64,000 nt of DNA, taken from Actinomyces sp. (lineage in GTDB: Bacteria; Actinomycetota; Actinomycetes; Actinomycetales; Actinomycetaceae). The stretch lies in contig JALCNR010000013.1 of the NCBI GenBank assembly GCA_022649165.1, positions 1 through 64,000 of the forward strand, given 5' to 3'. A program made the position numbers and the translations under genes. Below are positions 25,250-34,159 of this stretch, one piece after another (within the stretch, counting starts at the first letter, position 1; every line of letters begins with the position of its first letter). The notes below the pieces were generated by a model that was given only the letters and a program-made list of their open reading frames with translations, searched no databases and was not told the origin of the DNA.

Positions 25250-27523
25250 TCACTCCCCGCAGGCCGTGATCCGGTACAGCTTCGCGGTCCCCCCCTGGTC
25301 GACCAGCTCGAAACCGGTGGAGGTGTCGACGTCGTACAGGCCCGGGGCCCGGTCGGAGCGCTTGGACTGGTAGTAGTACCCGTCCACGTCCTGGTAGTAG
25401 TGGGTGATGCCGCGGCGCAGCACAACCTCGCACACCTCGGGATTCGTGTGGATCTCGTTGAAGTGGTTGACGATGATCGCCTCGTCGAAGGCGTCCGACA
25501 GCGTGTGGTACAGCTGCGGGAACACCGCGAGGCGCTGGCCCAGGACCTCCGTGTAGGCGGCGCCCGCGATCGGGTCTCCCAGCACCAGGGCGTCCTCGGG
25601 CAGGGTCTGCGGCATCCGCCGGATCATCTCCAGCTCAGCCGTCGTCGCCATCCCCGGTTTGCCCAGGTGGTCGGCGTCGTAGACGTAGCCGACCGCCCAG
25701 ATGCGCGCGTCCAGGGCGCCCACCAGCGTCATCGCCAGCAGCCATGCCCCCAGCAGCGCCCCGATGCGGGTGAGGCCCGAGGAGTACGAGCGGTGCTCGT
25801 CCGCGCGGCGCACCCGGTGCGAGCGCAGCCAGTTGACCGCGTACTCGAACCCCAAGGCGGCCAGCGGGATCAGAGTGAGGTCCTGGGCCTCCATGATCCG
25901 GCGCGGATCCAGGTACCACGGCGCGGTGAGGAACGTCCTCAGCGCCGAGTCCGGCGCATAGGCGAGAAACGTCAGACCGGCCATCACCAGGTACGACGCG
26001 ATCGGCCAGAGCAGAGGCCGGGGGCCGAAGGCGCCGCGGATCGCGATCCGCCGCTCCACCCACGCCCGCGTGAGCTCCCGGCGGCTCACGCCCTCGGGCT
26101 CACCGGCACGGGGGATCTCCTCCCCTGAACCCGCTTCGCCGGCGGGACCGTCCTTGAGCGGGCGGGCATAGGTGAAGGGGCGGCGCAGGTCTGGGTAGGC
26201 CCGCAGGGCGAGCCTGTTCCAGGCGCGCGCCGCGCTCACCGTCGCGACGACGCCCAGGAGGACCAGCACCGCGGTCACGGCGATCGTCATCCCCATCCCC
26301 ACGGAGGAGGAGAAGGGCGGGTAGGGCGTGAGGAAATGGCTGAACGCCTCCAGCCAGGAGATGCCGTGACGCGGGTAGTCGCCCATGTCGCGCACCTTGT
26401 CCGAGGACAGGACCACCAGGGGCGCCCAGATGGCCGCGACCGCCGTCGCCGCGAAGACCGCGGCGCTCGCCCAGTCCCCGACCCAGGCCGACCGGCGGAT
26501 GAGACGCCACAGCGACACCAGGAGCGGGGCGAAGAGGATGGCGAGCAGGCTGAACGCCGACGACGGGTGGGCCGCGACCGCCCCCACGGCGCCCAGGGCG
26601 AACAAGACCGCCAGCGGCAGGTGCGGAACCATCCCGGACAGGCCGGTCTCCGTGGCGCGCTCGAGGCGGCGGCCGAGCACGACCGCGACGGACGCCAGGC
26701 CCGGCAGCAGGGAGACGCCGAGCGCGTTGGGCCACTGGCTGTACATCGTGAGCGCGTCGGCCGGCATGTTCAGCAGGCAGCCGGCGATGACGGGGGCCGC
26801 GACCACCGCGGTGCGCGACGTGGACACGACGGCGGTGAAGGCGGTGCCGCCCGCCACCCAGATCCCCATGATCAGCAGGTTCGTCACGTTGGACGCCTGG
26901 ACGACGGTGGTGGGAGAGGAGAACAGCGAGGTGAAGGCGTGCCAGGCGATCGGATAGGTGACGGAACGCCCATCGTAGAGGGGGGCCAGTCCGCCGTCGG
27001 GCTGGGCCTGGCCGGTGCGCAGGATGTTCCACACGCCGGACATGTGGAAGGTCGAGTCCCACTGCTGGACGGGGTCGGCGGGATCGGCGCTGGTCAGCAG
27101 CGGCAGCGCGGCCACGACCCAACCGAGGGCGACCATGCCCCACATCAGGGTCCGCGTGTGGCGGGGCAGGATGCGGTAGGCGTGCGACGAGGGCGAGTCC
27201 CCGGCCAGCGGGGGCCTCGCCGTGAGGTCGTCCCCCAGGACGACGCCCACCGCCGGGTGGCCGCGCCGGCGCAGCAGGAACACGGCCAGGCCGGCCAGCG
27301 CCGAGACCCCGAGCACCGGGAGGACGGACGCCGCGGAGAAGAAGACGCCGGCGCGGTGGTAGGCCTCGGAGACGACCGTGATGAGCGTGAACGTGAGGGC
27401 GGGGGCGAAGGCCACCGCGACCACCGAGGAGCGGATCGAGGAGCGGATCCAGAAGTACCCGGGCAGGACCGCGACGAGGACCATCGCCACGAGCAGCGGC
27501 ATCAACACGATCCAGTCGGCCAC
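25250..27523 (-). CDS. Large polytopic membrane protein, DUF6541-like
   Basis: 757 residues with about 12-14 hydrophobic segments and a C-terminal extracytoplasmic part of about 150 residues. That part ends in YYQDVDGYYYQSKRSDRAPG and a single late Cys. The layout resembles GT-C glycosyltransferases, and actinobacteria carry similar proteins annotated as DUF6541; I assign this from topology and memory only. GTG 27523 has GGAGG 6 nt upstream. It starts 13 bp after the DedA stop, so the two genes form one operon. A role in cell-envelope glycan assembly is possible but unproven. Confidence 0.75.
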   Translation of the reverse strand: MADWIVLMPLLVAMVLVAVLPGYFWIRSSIRSSVVAVAFAPALTFTLITVVSEAYHRAGVFFSAASVLPVLGVSALAGLAVFLLRRRGHPAVGVVLGDDLTARPPLAGDSPSSHAYRILPRHTRTLMWGMVALGWVVAALPLLTSADPADPVQQWDSTFHMSGVWNILRTGQAQPDGGLAPLYDGRSVTYPIAWHAFTSLFSSPTTVVQASNVTNLLIMGIWVAGGTAFTAVVSTSRTAVVAAPVIAGCLLNMPADALTMYSQWPNALGVSLLPGLASVAVVLGRRLERATETGLSGMVPHLPLAVLFALGAVGAVAAHPSSAFSLLAILFAPLLVSLWRLIRRSAWVGDWASAAVFAATAVAAIWAPLVVLSSDKVRDMGDYPRHGISWLEAFSHFLTPYPPFSSSVGMGMTIAVTAVLVLLGVVATVSAARAWNRLALRAYPDLRRPFTYARPLKDGPAGEAGSGEEIPRAGEPEGVSRRELTRAWVERRIAIRGAFGPRPLLWPIASYLVMAGLTFLAYAPDSALRTFLTAPWYLDPRRIMEAQDLTLIPLAALGFEYAVNWLRSHRVRRADEHRSYSSGLTRIGALLGAWLLAMTLVGALDARIWAVGYVYDADHLGKPGMATTAELEMIRRMPQTLPEDALVLGDPIAGAAYTEVLGQRLAVFPQLYHTLSDAFDEAIIVNHFNEIHTNPEVCEVVLRRGITHYYQDVDGYYYQSKRSDRAPGLYDVDTSTGFELVDQGGTAKLYRITACGE

Positions 27524-27536
27524 CGGGACCTCCCTC

Positions 27537-28301
27537 TCAGTCGGCGGCGGGCGCGTCGGCCGGAGCGCCCTCGTCCGTGTCCTGGCCCGCGGAGCCGGAT
27601 CCCGCAGGGGAGGGGGCCTTCCCCGCCTTGCGGCGCGCGACGATCGCCTGGGCCGCCATCGGCAGCAGCGACACGAACACGATCAGCAGGATCAGCATCG
27701 AGAGGTTGTCATGGACGAACTGGACGCCGCCCAGGATCGATCCCGCGTAGGTCACGCCCGACCCCCACAGAAGGGCGCCGAGGGAGTTGAAGGCGAGGAA
27801 CTTCCCATAGGGGTAGCGCGCGATGCCAGCCGCCAGGGGGATGAAGGTGCGGACGAAGGGGATGAACCGGCCGATGACGAGGGAGCGGCCGCCATAGCGC
27901 GTGAAGTAGTCCTCCGCCTTGTCCAGGTGCTCGGTGCGCAGGAAGCGGGCATCGTCGCGGAACAGGCGGCGCCCGAACCTGCGGCCCAGCCAGTACCCGA
28001 TCTGGGCGCCGAGGAACGCGGCGACGAAGGTGAGGCCGACGAGCATCGGCAGGCTCAGGCCGAGGCGCTCGTGAAGCAGACCGGCGGTGAACAGCAGCGA
28101 ATCGCCGGGCAGCACCGGGAACAGGACGCCGGACTCGATGAAGACGATGGCGAGCGTTCCCCACAGGACCCACGGGCCCATCGCCAGGAGCAGGGAGGTC
28201 GGATCATGGAACCACCCGACCACGGTGGTCACCCACGACGTGTCCTCCGCAGGCGCGACCGCCAGCGCGGCGGTCTGCAGGGACGTCAGGAGCAGGAGCA
28301 C
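27537..28301 (-). CDS. DedA/SNARE-associated family membrane protein
   Basis: 254 residues with the DedA pattern VLFPVLPGDSLLFTAG near residue 62 and GRFIPFVRTFIPLAAG near 145. These motifs belong to the family that returns undecaprenyl phosphate or other lipids across the membrane. The C-terminal 35 residues are Ala/Pro/Asp rich and soluble. The GTG start at 28301 has AAGG 8 nt before it. It probably heads an operon with the large membrane protein, which fits an envelope role. Confidence 0.9.
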   Translation of the reverse strand: MLLLLTSLQTAALAVAPAEDTSWVTTVVGWFHDPTSLLLAMGPWVLWGTLAIVFIESGVLFPVLPGDSLLFTAGLLHERLGLSLPMLVGLTFVAAFLGAQIGYWLGRRFGRRLFRDDARFLRTEHLDKAEDYFTRYGGRSLVIGRFIPFVRTFIPLAAGIARYPYGKFLAFNSLGALLWGSGVTYAGSILGGVQFVHDNLSMLILLIVFVSLLPMAAQAIVARRKAGKAPSPAGSGSAGQDTDEGAPADAPAAD

Positions 28302-28337
28302 GGAGGGCCTTCCGATCGGTGGTCATTCTCCTGCCTC

Positions 28338-28343
28338 ACCCTA
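28338..28343 (-). promoter_or_regulatory. -10 element of the DedA operon
   Basis: TAGGGT on the minus strand, giving a predicted leader of about 30 nt. No convincing -35 was found. Confidence 0.4.
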
Positions 28344-28400
28344 GCGGCGCTGCGCCCTCGGAGCGATCCGACCCCCGGGAACGGCCGGGGCCGACTCCTC

Positions 28401-28406
28401 TAGGAT
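28401..28406 (+). promoter_or_regulatory. Leaderless-type -10 of the flippase-like gene
   Basis: TAGGAT, 6 nt before ATG 28413. Confidence 0.6.
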
Positions 28407-28412
28407 GCCCCC

Positions 28413-30968
28413 ATGGACGACGCGCGTGACCGGGGGACTCCCGGGAGCCCTCCCGAGGCGCCCCCCCGCATGCCGACGCCGCCCAGGCTCACCCGGCCGG
28501 TGTCCTTCGCGGACCGCATCCCCCCGCGCCAGCGCCGTCGCGAGGACCTCATCGACGTCGCCCTGTGCGTCGTCGGGACGGCGTTCATCTGGCTGTTCGG
28601 CATCTTCGCGAATTCGACGACCCAGGGCGTCACCGAGGACGTCCTGCGCGTCAGCATCATCCGCGACATCCTGCTGCTGCCTGTCACCGGCCTCGAGGGG
28701 CTGGTCGTCCTGGTCACGCCCGTCGCCATCGTCGTCGCGCTGGCGCGCCGCCGCCGTCTGAGCACGATCCTCGAGTGCCTGGTCTCCGCCGCGCTGACCT
28801 CCGTCGGCGGCTGGATGCTGCTCCTCGGCCTGCGCCACCTGCCCGAGTCCCTCACCCTGCCCCTGCGGGTCCACTCCGACTCCGGCGGCACCCAGATCGC
28901 GCTCAATCTGGCCATCATGGCGCTGGCCTCCCTGTTCACCGTCGCGGGCGAGTCGAGCAACATGCGCACCATCGGCTACTCGTGGGGCGGACTGTGGGTC
29001 ATCGTCTTCCTGGGCGTGCTCCGCGGGTCGATGTCACTTCCGGGGGCGTTCATCTCCGTGCTGCTGGGACGCGCCTGCGGGTCGCTCGCCCGGTGGCTCC
29101 TGGGTTTCGAGGACCGCCGCGCCACCGGCGTCGACCTGGTCGCCGGGCTGCTGTCCATCGGCATCGTGCCGGCCCGCATCGTCCGCTCCGATCTGGACAC
29201 CTCCGAGGAGCCGCTGTCCACGTGGCTCATCGACGAGGACGACCGCCCCTCCCGCCCGCTGCGGCAGCAGCCAACCACCAGCCCGGACATCGTCGAGTAC
29301 ACGGTGGCGCGCCGGCCCGAACCGGACGGCAACCGCCACTACCAGGTCTGGGATGTCCAGGGCACGCCCCTCGACCTCGTCGCCATCGACCCCGGCCGGG
29401 AGATCACCGGCACCGTCGAGGAGATCTGGAACAACTTGCGCCTACGGGGCATCACGAGGTGGATCTCGCCCTCGCCGAAGGCGAACGCCGAGCGCTCGAT
29501 GCTGACGGCGCTGTCCGCGATGCGCGCCGGCGTCCACGTTCCCGAGCCCGTCGGCCTGGCGCAGGCCGGCGCGTCCGTGCTCCAGGTCTACCGCTCGATG
29601 CCTCCCACCTCCCGGCTGCGCGATGTGGCCCCCGAGGCCCTCACCGACGCCGTCCTGGACGAGGTCTGGCGTCAGCTGCTGCTGGCCCACGTCCATGGGA
29701 TCTGCCACCGCGACCTCACCTTCGACGCGGTCGCCATCGACCAGACGGGCACCGTGTGGATGGTCGACTGGGAGCAGGGCGAGGTCGCCACGACGGAGCT
29801 CAACCGGCGCATCGACATCGCTCAGCTGCTCGTCCACCTCGCCGTGTGCGTGGGCAAGGACCGCGCCCTCGCCTCGGCGCGGCGCGCCCTGCCCGAGTCC
29901 GAGCTGCGCGCCGTCGCCCCGGTCGTCCAGAGCGCCATCCTCCCGGAGAAGGTCGCGGCGGCGGTGCGGCGCACCGACACGGTGACCGGCGTCCGCGACG
30001 CGATCGTCGGCGATCAGCTCGTGGAGACCGTCCAGCCTCTCAATCTCCAGCGTTTCGCTCCGCGCACAGTGGTCACCGCGACCATCCTGGTCCTCGCGCT
30101 CATCGCCGTCATGGGCTCGCTGAACTTCGACAGCCTGGTCGCGACGATCACCTCCGCCAACCCGATCTGGTTCCTCGTCTCCTTCCTGCTCGGCACCCTC
30201 ACCTGGCTGGGCGGGGCGATCCCGCTGAAGGCGCTCTCCTCGGAGAGGATCCGCCTTCAGGACGCCTTCCTGGCCCAGATGGCCGCCTCCGTCGTCACGA
30301 TCGTCGCGCCGGCCGGCATCGGGCCCGCCGCCCTCAATCTGCGCTTCCTCAACAAACTCAAGGTCCCGACGGCCATCGCGGCGACCACCGTGGTCCTCCA
30401 GCAGGTCTCCCAGTTCCTGGTCACCGTGCTGCTGCTCATCGTCGTCATCCTGTTCACCGGGAACTCGCTGGGCGTGTCGATCCCTTATTCGGTGATCCTG
30501 GCCGTCGCCGCGGTGGTGGCCGTCGTGGTCGCGGTGGCGCTATCGGTCCCCCGGCTGCGCCGCTGGATCTGGTCGAAGGCCGAACCCGTCTGGAAGCAGA
30601 TCTACCCGCGGCTGCTGTGGATCGTCGGGCAGCCCCGGCGCATCGTCCAGGTCGTGGCCGGGAACCTCATCATGAACATCGGTTTCATCGGGGCCTTCTG
30701 GGCGTCCGTCGAGGCCTTCGGTGGGCGCCTGTCGCTCACGACCCTGGCCGTGACCTTCCTGGTGTCGAACTCCCTGGGCTCCGTCATCCCCTCCCCCGGC
30801 GGGATCGGCCCGGTCGAGGGGGCTCTGACCGGCGGGCTCACGGTGGCCGGCCTGCCGGTGTCCATCGCCCTGTCCGCCGCGGTCCTGTACCGCCTGGTGA
30901 CGTTCTACGGCCGTGTCCCCTTCGGCTACGTGGCCACCCGCGTCATGCAGAAGAAAGGGCTGCTCTGA
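28413..30968 (+). CDS. Flippase-like membrane protein (LPG-synthase TM domain) with embedded kinase-like domain
   Basis: 851 residues in three parts. Residues about 40-240 are N-terminal membrane segments. A soluble middle part (about 280-540) contains CHRDLTFDAVAID and VWMVDWEQGE, resembling catalytic-loop and metal-loop regions of kinase-fold proteins. A C-terminal set of about seven segments (550-850) contains APAGIGPAALNLRFL and VIPSPGGIGPVEGALTGGL, typical of the lysylphosphatidylglycerol synthase/UPF0104 transmembrane domain. It lacks a C-terminal aminoacyl-transferase domain. The kinase-like part has no obvious Gly-rich loop, so activity is uncertain. Leaderless start. Confidence 0.85.
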   Translation: MDDARDRGTPGSPPEAPPRMPTPPRLTRPVSFADRIPPRQRRREDLIDVALCVVGTAFIWLFGIFANSTTQGVTEDVLRVSIIRDILLLPVTGLEGLVVLVTPVAIVVALARRRRLSTILECLVSAALTSVGGWMLLLGLRHLPESLTLPLRVHSDSGGTQIALNLAIMALASLFTVAGESSNMRTIGYSWGGLWVIVFLGVLRGSMSLPGAFISVLLGRACGSLARWLLGFEDRRATGVDLVAGLLSIGIVPARIVRSDLDTSEEPLSTWLIDEDDRPSRPLRQQPTTSPDIVEYTVARRPEPDGNRHYQVWDVQGTPLDLVAIDPGREITGTVEEIWNNLRLRGITRWISPSPKANAERSMLTALSAMRAGVHVPEPVGLAQAGASVLQVYRSMPPTSRLRDVAPEALTDAVLDEVWRQLLLAHVHGICHRDLTFDAVAIDQTGTVWMVDWEQGEVATTELNRRIDIAQLLVHLAVCVGKDRALASARRALPESELRAVAPVVQSAILPEKVAAAVRRTDTVTGVRDAIVGDQLVETVQPLNLQRFAPRTVVTATILVLALIAVMGSLNFDSLVATITSANPIWFLVSFLLGTLTWLGGAIPLKALSSERIRLQDAFLAQMAASVVTIVAPAGIGPAALNLRFLNKLKVPTAIAATTVVLQQVSQFLVTVLLLIVVILFTGNSLGVSIPYSVILAVAAVVAVVVAVALSVPRLRRWIWSKAEPVWKQIYPRLLWIVGQPRRIVQVVAGNLIMNIGFIGAFWASVEAFGGRLSLTTLAVTFLVSNSLGSVIPSPGGIGPVEGALTGGLTVAGLPVSIALSAAVLYRLVTFYGRVPFGYVATRVMQKKGLL

Positions 30969-30992
30969 CCGCAGACGTCCTGGCCGACGCCC

Positions 30993-31007
30993 GGCGGGAG
31001 GCCCGCC
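30993..31007. terminator. Short hairpin between convergent genes
   Basis: GGCGGG-AGG-CCCGCC in the 59-bp gap between the flippase-like and antiporter stops. Short, without a T-tract. Confidence 0.35.
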
Positions 31008-31027
31008 ACGTTCTCCGCAGGCCCCGG

Positions 31028-32242
31028 CTACCCCTCGATCGGGACCTCCTCCGCGTCGGCGACCAGGTCGCCGCCCTCCGAGCGGCGGCGCAGCGCCAGG
31101 GCGAGCGCCGGGAAGATCAGGACCGACAGCATCCCGGCCCCGACCAGTGCGGCGGCGGTGCCGGAGTCCAGCTCGCCGCGGTCGACGCCGATGCCGGTGA
31201 CGGCGACGATGAGAGGCAGTCCCGTGGCGCCGAAGAGCAGCAGCGCGACGCGGTCCGCCGCTGTCGAGCCCTCGGGAGCGGCCACCACGGAGGGCAGACC
31301 GCGGATGACCAGCAGCAGCGCGAGCGCCACGGCCATCAGGCCCAGCAGCCGGGGGGACGCCAGCAGCGCCCGCAGGTCGAAGGTGACGCCCGTCATGACG
31401 AAGAACACGGGGACCAGGAAGCCGAATCCCACCGCTTCGAGCTTGGCGTCGACGATCTCACGGTCGTCGGGGGCAGCTCCGGAGAGCAGCACTCGGCACA
31501 GGACGCCGGCGGCGAAGGCGCCGAGCAGCATGTCCAGCCCCAGCACGGCGCTCAGGACGGACAGGGCGGCCACCACGAAGATGACCGTCCGGACCGCGAA
31601 CTGGCCGCTGGTGCGCAGGGTGGCCGCCGTCAGGCGGTTGAACGCCGGATGCGGGCCGCGCGAGGCCAACCAGATCGCCAGGCCGGAGATCAGCGCGAAA
31701 GCCGCCAGCACCAGAGCCCCGGCCAGCGGGCTCCGACCACCCAGGAAGATCGAGATCGCCAGGAGCGGCCCGAACTCGCCGGCCGCGCCCGTCGCGGTCG
31801 CCGCCCGGCCGAAGGGCGAGTGCAGGTCGCCCTCGTCGCGGAGCACCGGCAGAAGCGTGCCCAGGGCCGTCGAGGTGAGCGCCACCCCGATGAACACGCC
31901 GGTGACCGTCGAGGGGGCGATCCACACGCCGACGCCGACGCCGACGGCCAGGGAGACCAGCCAGCCGAGCGCCGCCCGCCGCAGGGGACGGCCGCGGATG
32001 CCGCGGAAGTCGATCTCGTTGCCGGCGAGGAAGAACAGCATGGCGACGCCGAAGTCGGACAGGACGCCGGTCACCTCGTCCGGCTGCACCCACCCCAGGG
32101 CGCTGGGGCCCAGCAGCACGCCGAGCAGGATCTCGAAGACGATCAGCGGGACGCGGAGCACGCGCTGGACGCCCGCTCCCAGCAGCGGCGCGGCCACCGC
32201 GGCCAGCGGCACCAGGAACACGCCGGCGAGCAACGTGGTCAT
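31028..32242 (-). CDS. CPA2-type cation/proton antiporter
   Basis: 404 residues with about 12 membrane segments. The block LLGPSALGWV and the FFLAGNEIDFRGIRG stretch are family marks of Na+ or K+/H+ exchangers of the KefB/NapA type. No C-terminal TrkA-N regulatory domain is present. I start at ATG 32242, which has TATTGT 7 nt upstream, rather than at the GTG 9 bp further out. It is convergent with the flippase-like gene. Confidence 0.9.
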   Translation of the reverse strand: MTTLLAGVFLVPLAAVAAPLLGAGVQRVLRVPLIVFEILLGVLLGPSALGWVQPDEVTGVLSDFGVAMLFFLAGNEIDFRGIRGRPLRRAALGWLVSLAVGVGVGVWIAPSTVTGVFIGVALTSTALGTLLPVLRDEGDLHSPFGRAATATGAAGEFGPLLAISIFLGGRSPLAGALVLAAFALISGLAIWLASRGPHPAFNRLTAATLRTSGQFAVRTVIFVVAALSVLSAVLGLDMLLGAFAAGVLCRVLLSGAAPDDREIVDAKLEAVGFGFLVPVFFVMTGVTFDLRALLASPRLLGLMAVALALLLVIRGLPSVVAAPEGSTAADRVALLLFGATGLPLIVAVTGIGVDRGELDSGTAAALVGAGMLSVLIFPALALALRRRSEGGDLVADAEEVPIEG

Positions 32243-32249
32243 GGGGCCC

Positions 32250-32255
32250 ACAATA
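32250..32255 (-). promoter_or_regulatory. Leaderless-type -10 of the antiporter gene
   Basis: TATTGT, 7 nt before ATG 32242. Confidence 0.55.
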
Positions 32256-32296
32256 GCGACCGCGGCCGGCGGGGCTGCTGTGTCCCGCCGGCGCGG

Positions 32297-34006
32297 TCAC
32301 TGCCGGTCGGACAGGGCGATGTTCGCCGAGATCGCCTGGCCGATGCGCGCGCGCATGTCGGCGTCCACCCAGTCGCCGTCGGGCAGGGCCGCCGGGCGCC
32401 GCGGATCGTGGAGGCCGAGGATCCCCTCCCACAGGGGGATCAGTTCCTCGTGATAGGTGTGCCCGTGGCCGGCCGGAGCGGTCCCGGCCACCGGCAGATC
32501 CGCCAGGACCTGGATGAAGGAGGCCCCGCGGGTGAACTCCACGCGGCTCGAGACGTCGTGGCCGGCCTTCTCCCGCATCCAGTCGGGCTGGTTCCAGATC
32601 ATGTCCGTCGACCACCACACCACCGGATCGGACGGGTGCTGGGCGTACACGACGCGCGGGAACTCCCAGGGCCCCAGCTCGCGCCCGTAGACGTCGACGG
32701 CGAGGTTCTCCGGCAGGTTCGCGAAACGGACGACCCGCCCGTTGTCCACCACGGGCGCCACCTCGGGGCTGCCGCGGTGGCGGGAGCGCGTGAGGTCGCG
32801 GTGCAGATCCGTGAACGAGGGCGTCCCCACCCACAACGCGCCGGACACCTTCGCCCGGACGTCGTCGAGGCCCCCGAAGACGTGCTGCGAGGCGTAGGCC
32901 CCCAGCGACTCGCCGCACACGTACAGGCCCGGGCGCCGGCGTCCGGCGGGGAGCGCCTCGAGCGCGCTCCTCACCGCCTCGAACAGCAGCGCGGAGGCCT
33001 GCATCGACGGTTCGAGCCCGGTGAGCACGTTGATGCTGGAGGGCACGTAGGAGTACTGCATGGAGGCAGTCGCGCAGTCGCCGCCCGTGAGGTACTCGAC
33101 GGGCTGGACCTGCCACTCGTCAACCCAGCCGGATCCGGTGGACGTCGTCACCACCAGCACCGAGCGGTCGAAGGCCCCGGTCCGGGCGAGCTCGTCGACG
33201 ACCAGGCGCGCCCGATCCGCCAGCGTCTCGCGCCCATGGGGCATCCCGGCGTAGACGCGGATCGGCTCCTTCGCGGGCCGCCCGGTCACGGCCTCGATGT
33301 CCTCGCGGTGGGGGCCGCGGCCCAGGAAGACGCGGCCCTGGCCGCCCACCGACTCCCAGGAGGACAGGGAGCCGGGCGAACCCGATCGCTCCGGCTGCGC
33401 GGGTTGATAGATCCCCCGCGCGGTGCGCCGGTCCATCTTGAGGGCGTGTCGGGAGAAGAAGGAGAGAATCCCTCCCATCAGCACGCGCGAGGTGAGGACG
33501 ACGACCAGCGCCGCCACCAGGGCCCCCGCCACCAGCCACGCGACCGGCGCCGGCATCCAGCGGGCGAACAGGTTCACCAGGCCGCGCAGGATCCAGATCA
33601 CCCCGGCCAGCAGCCCGAGCAGCAGGTAGGTGAGGACCAGGGCGCCGACCGCCCCCAGAAGGTAGGCGGGCAGCGTCTCGGGCGGCATCTCGACCAGGGC
33701 GGCCGCGCGACGGGTGTCGCGCGCCGAGAGGATCACCGCGCGGGCGAACCACAGGAGGAACACGACGAGCACGATGCGCTCCGCCCATTCACGCGCCCAG
33801 GGGGCCGCCGTGACGGACAGGCCGACCCAGTCGACCACCCATCCCCCGACCTTGTCGATGACCAGGCCGATCACGTATCCCACGGCCATCAGCACGCCGG
33901 ATGAGGCGGCGTGCCACCACCAGCTGCGGGCCATCAGCGACGGCGACACCGAGATCGCGTACATCACCAGCGCGAGCACCACGCCGAGCAGTGACTGTGC
34001 GATCAT
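32297..34006 (-). CDS. Membrane-anchored alpha/beta hydrolase (Abhydrolase_9 type)
   Basis: 569 residues. Four to five membrane segments occupy residues 1-180. The soluble domain carries the nucleophile elbow CGESLGAY with Ser367. The long DxW-rich region after it (FRNLPENLAVDVYGRELGPWEF-like, seen here as FANLPENLAVDVYG) is typical of the actinobacterial Abhydrolase_9 family. Substrates of this family are not known; lipid or envelope ester hydrolysis is the usual guess. ATG 34006 has AGGAA 7 nt upstream. Divergent from a Gfo/Idh/MocA gene. TACAAT at 34084-34089 (minus strand) is a possible -10. Confidence 0.85.
   Translation of the reverse strand: MIAQSLLGVVLALVMYAISVSPSLMARSWWWHAASSGVLMAVGYVIGLVIDKVGGWVVDWVGLSVTAAPWAREWAERIVLVVFLLWFARAVILSARDTRRAAALVEMPPETLPAYLLGAVGALVLTYLLLGLLAGVIWILRGLVNLFARWMPAPVAWLVAGALVAALVVVLTSRVLMGGILSFFSRHALKMDRRTARGIYQPAQPERSGSPGSLSSWESVGGQGRVFLGRGPHREDIEAVTGRPAKEPIRVYAGMPHGRETLADRARLVVDELARTGAFDRSVLVVTTSTGSGWVDEWQVQPVEYLTGGDCATASMQYSYVPSSINVLTGLEPSMQASALLFEAVRSALEALPAGRRRPGLYVCGESLGAYASQHVFGGLDDVRAKVSGALWVGTPSFTDLHRDLTRSRHRGSPEVAPVVDNGRVVRFANLPENLAVDVYGRELGPWEFPRVVYAQHPSDPVVWWSTDMIWNQPDWMREKAGHDVSSRVEFTRGASFIQVLADLPVAGTAPAGHGHTYHEELIPLWEGILGLHDPRRPAALPDGDWVDADMRARIGQAISANIALSDRQ
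32814..32827 (+). repeat. Dispersed motif, 13 of 14 bases of GACGAGGGCGTCCC
   Basis: AACGAGGGCGTCCC, inside the alpha/beta hydrolase gene. Confidence 0.5.
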
Positions 34007-34159
34007 CGGGGCTTCCTGCTGGGTGGACGGGAGGATGGGGCGCGGTCGGACCGGCGCGACGCGCAGCCCTCGACCGCGCTCCATTGTAGGAGAACCGGCG
34101 GGCGGGCCGCGGGGCCTGTCGAAGGTGCCCCGGGCCCTGCGCGATGGCAGAATCGAGGC

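Noticed and set aside
28565-33904. A 1,779-codon open frame on the plus strand
   Set aside because: It is a shadow frame caused by high GC content. It overlaps the flippase-like gene in another frame and runs antisense through the antiporter and hydrolase genes; its product is Arg/Gly/His-rich low complexity without domains.
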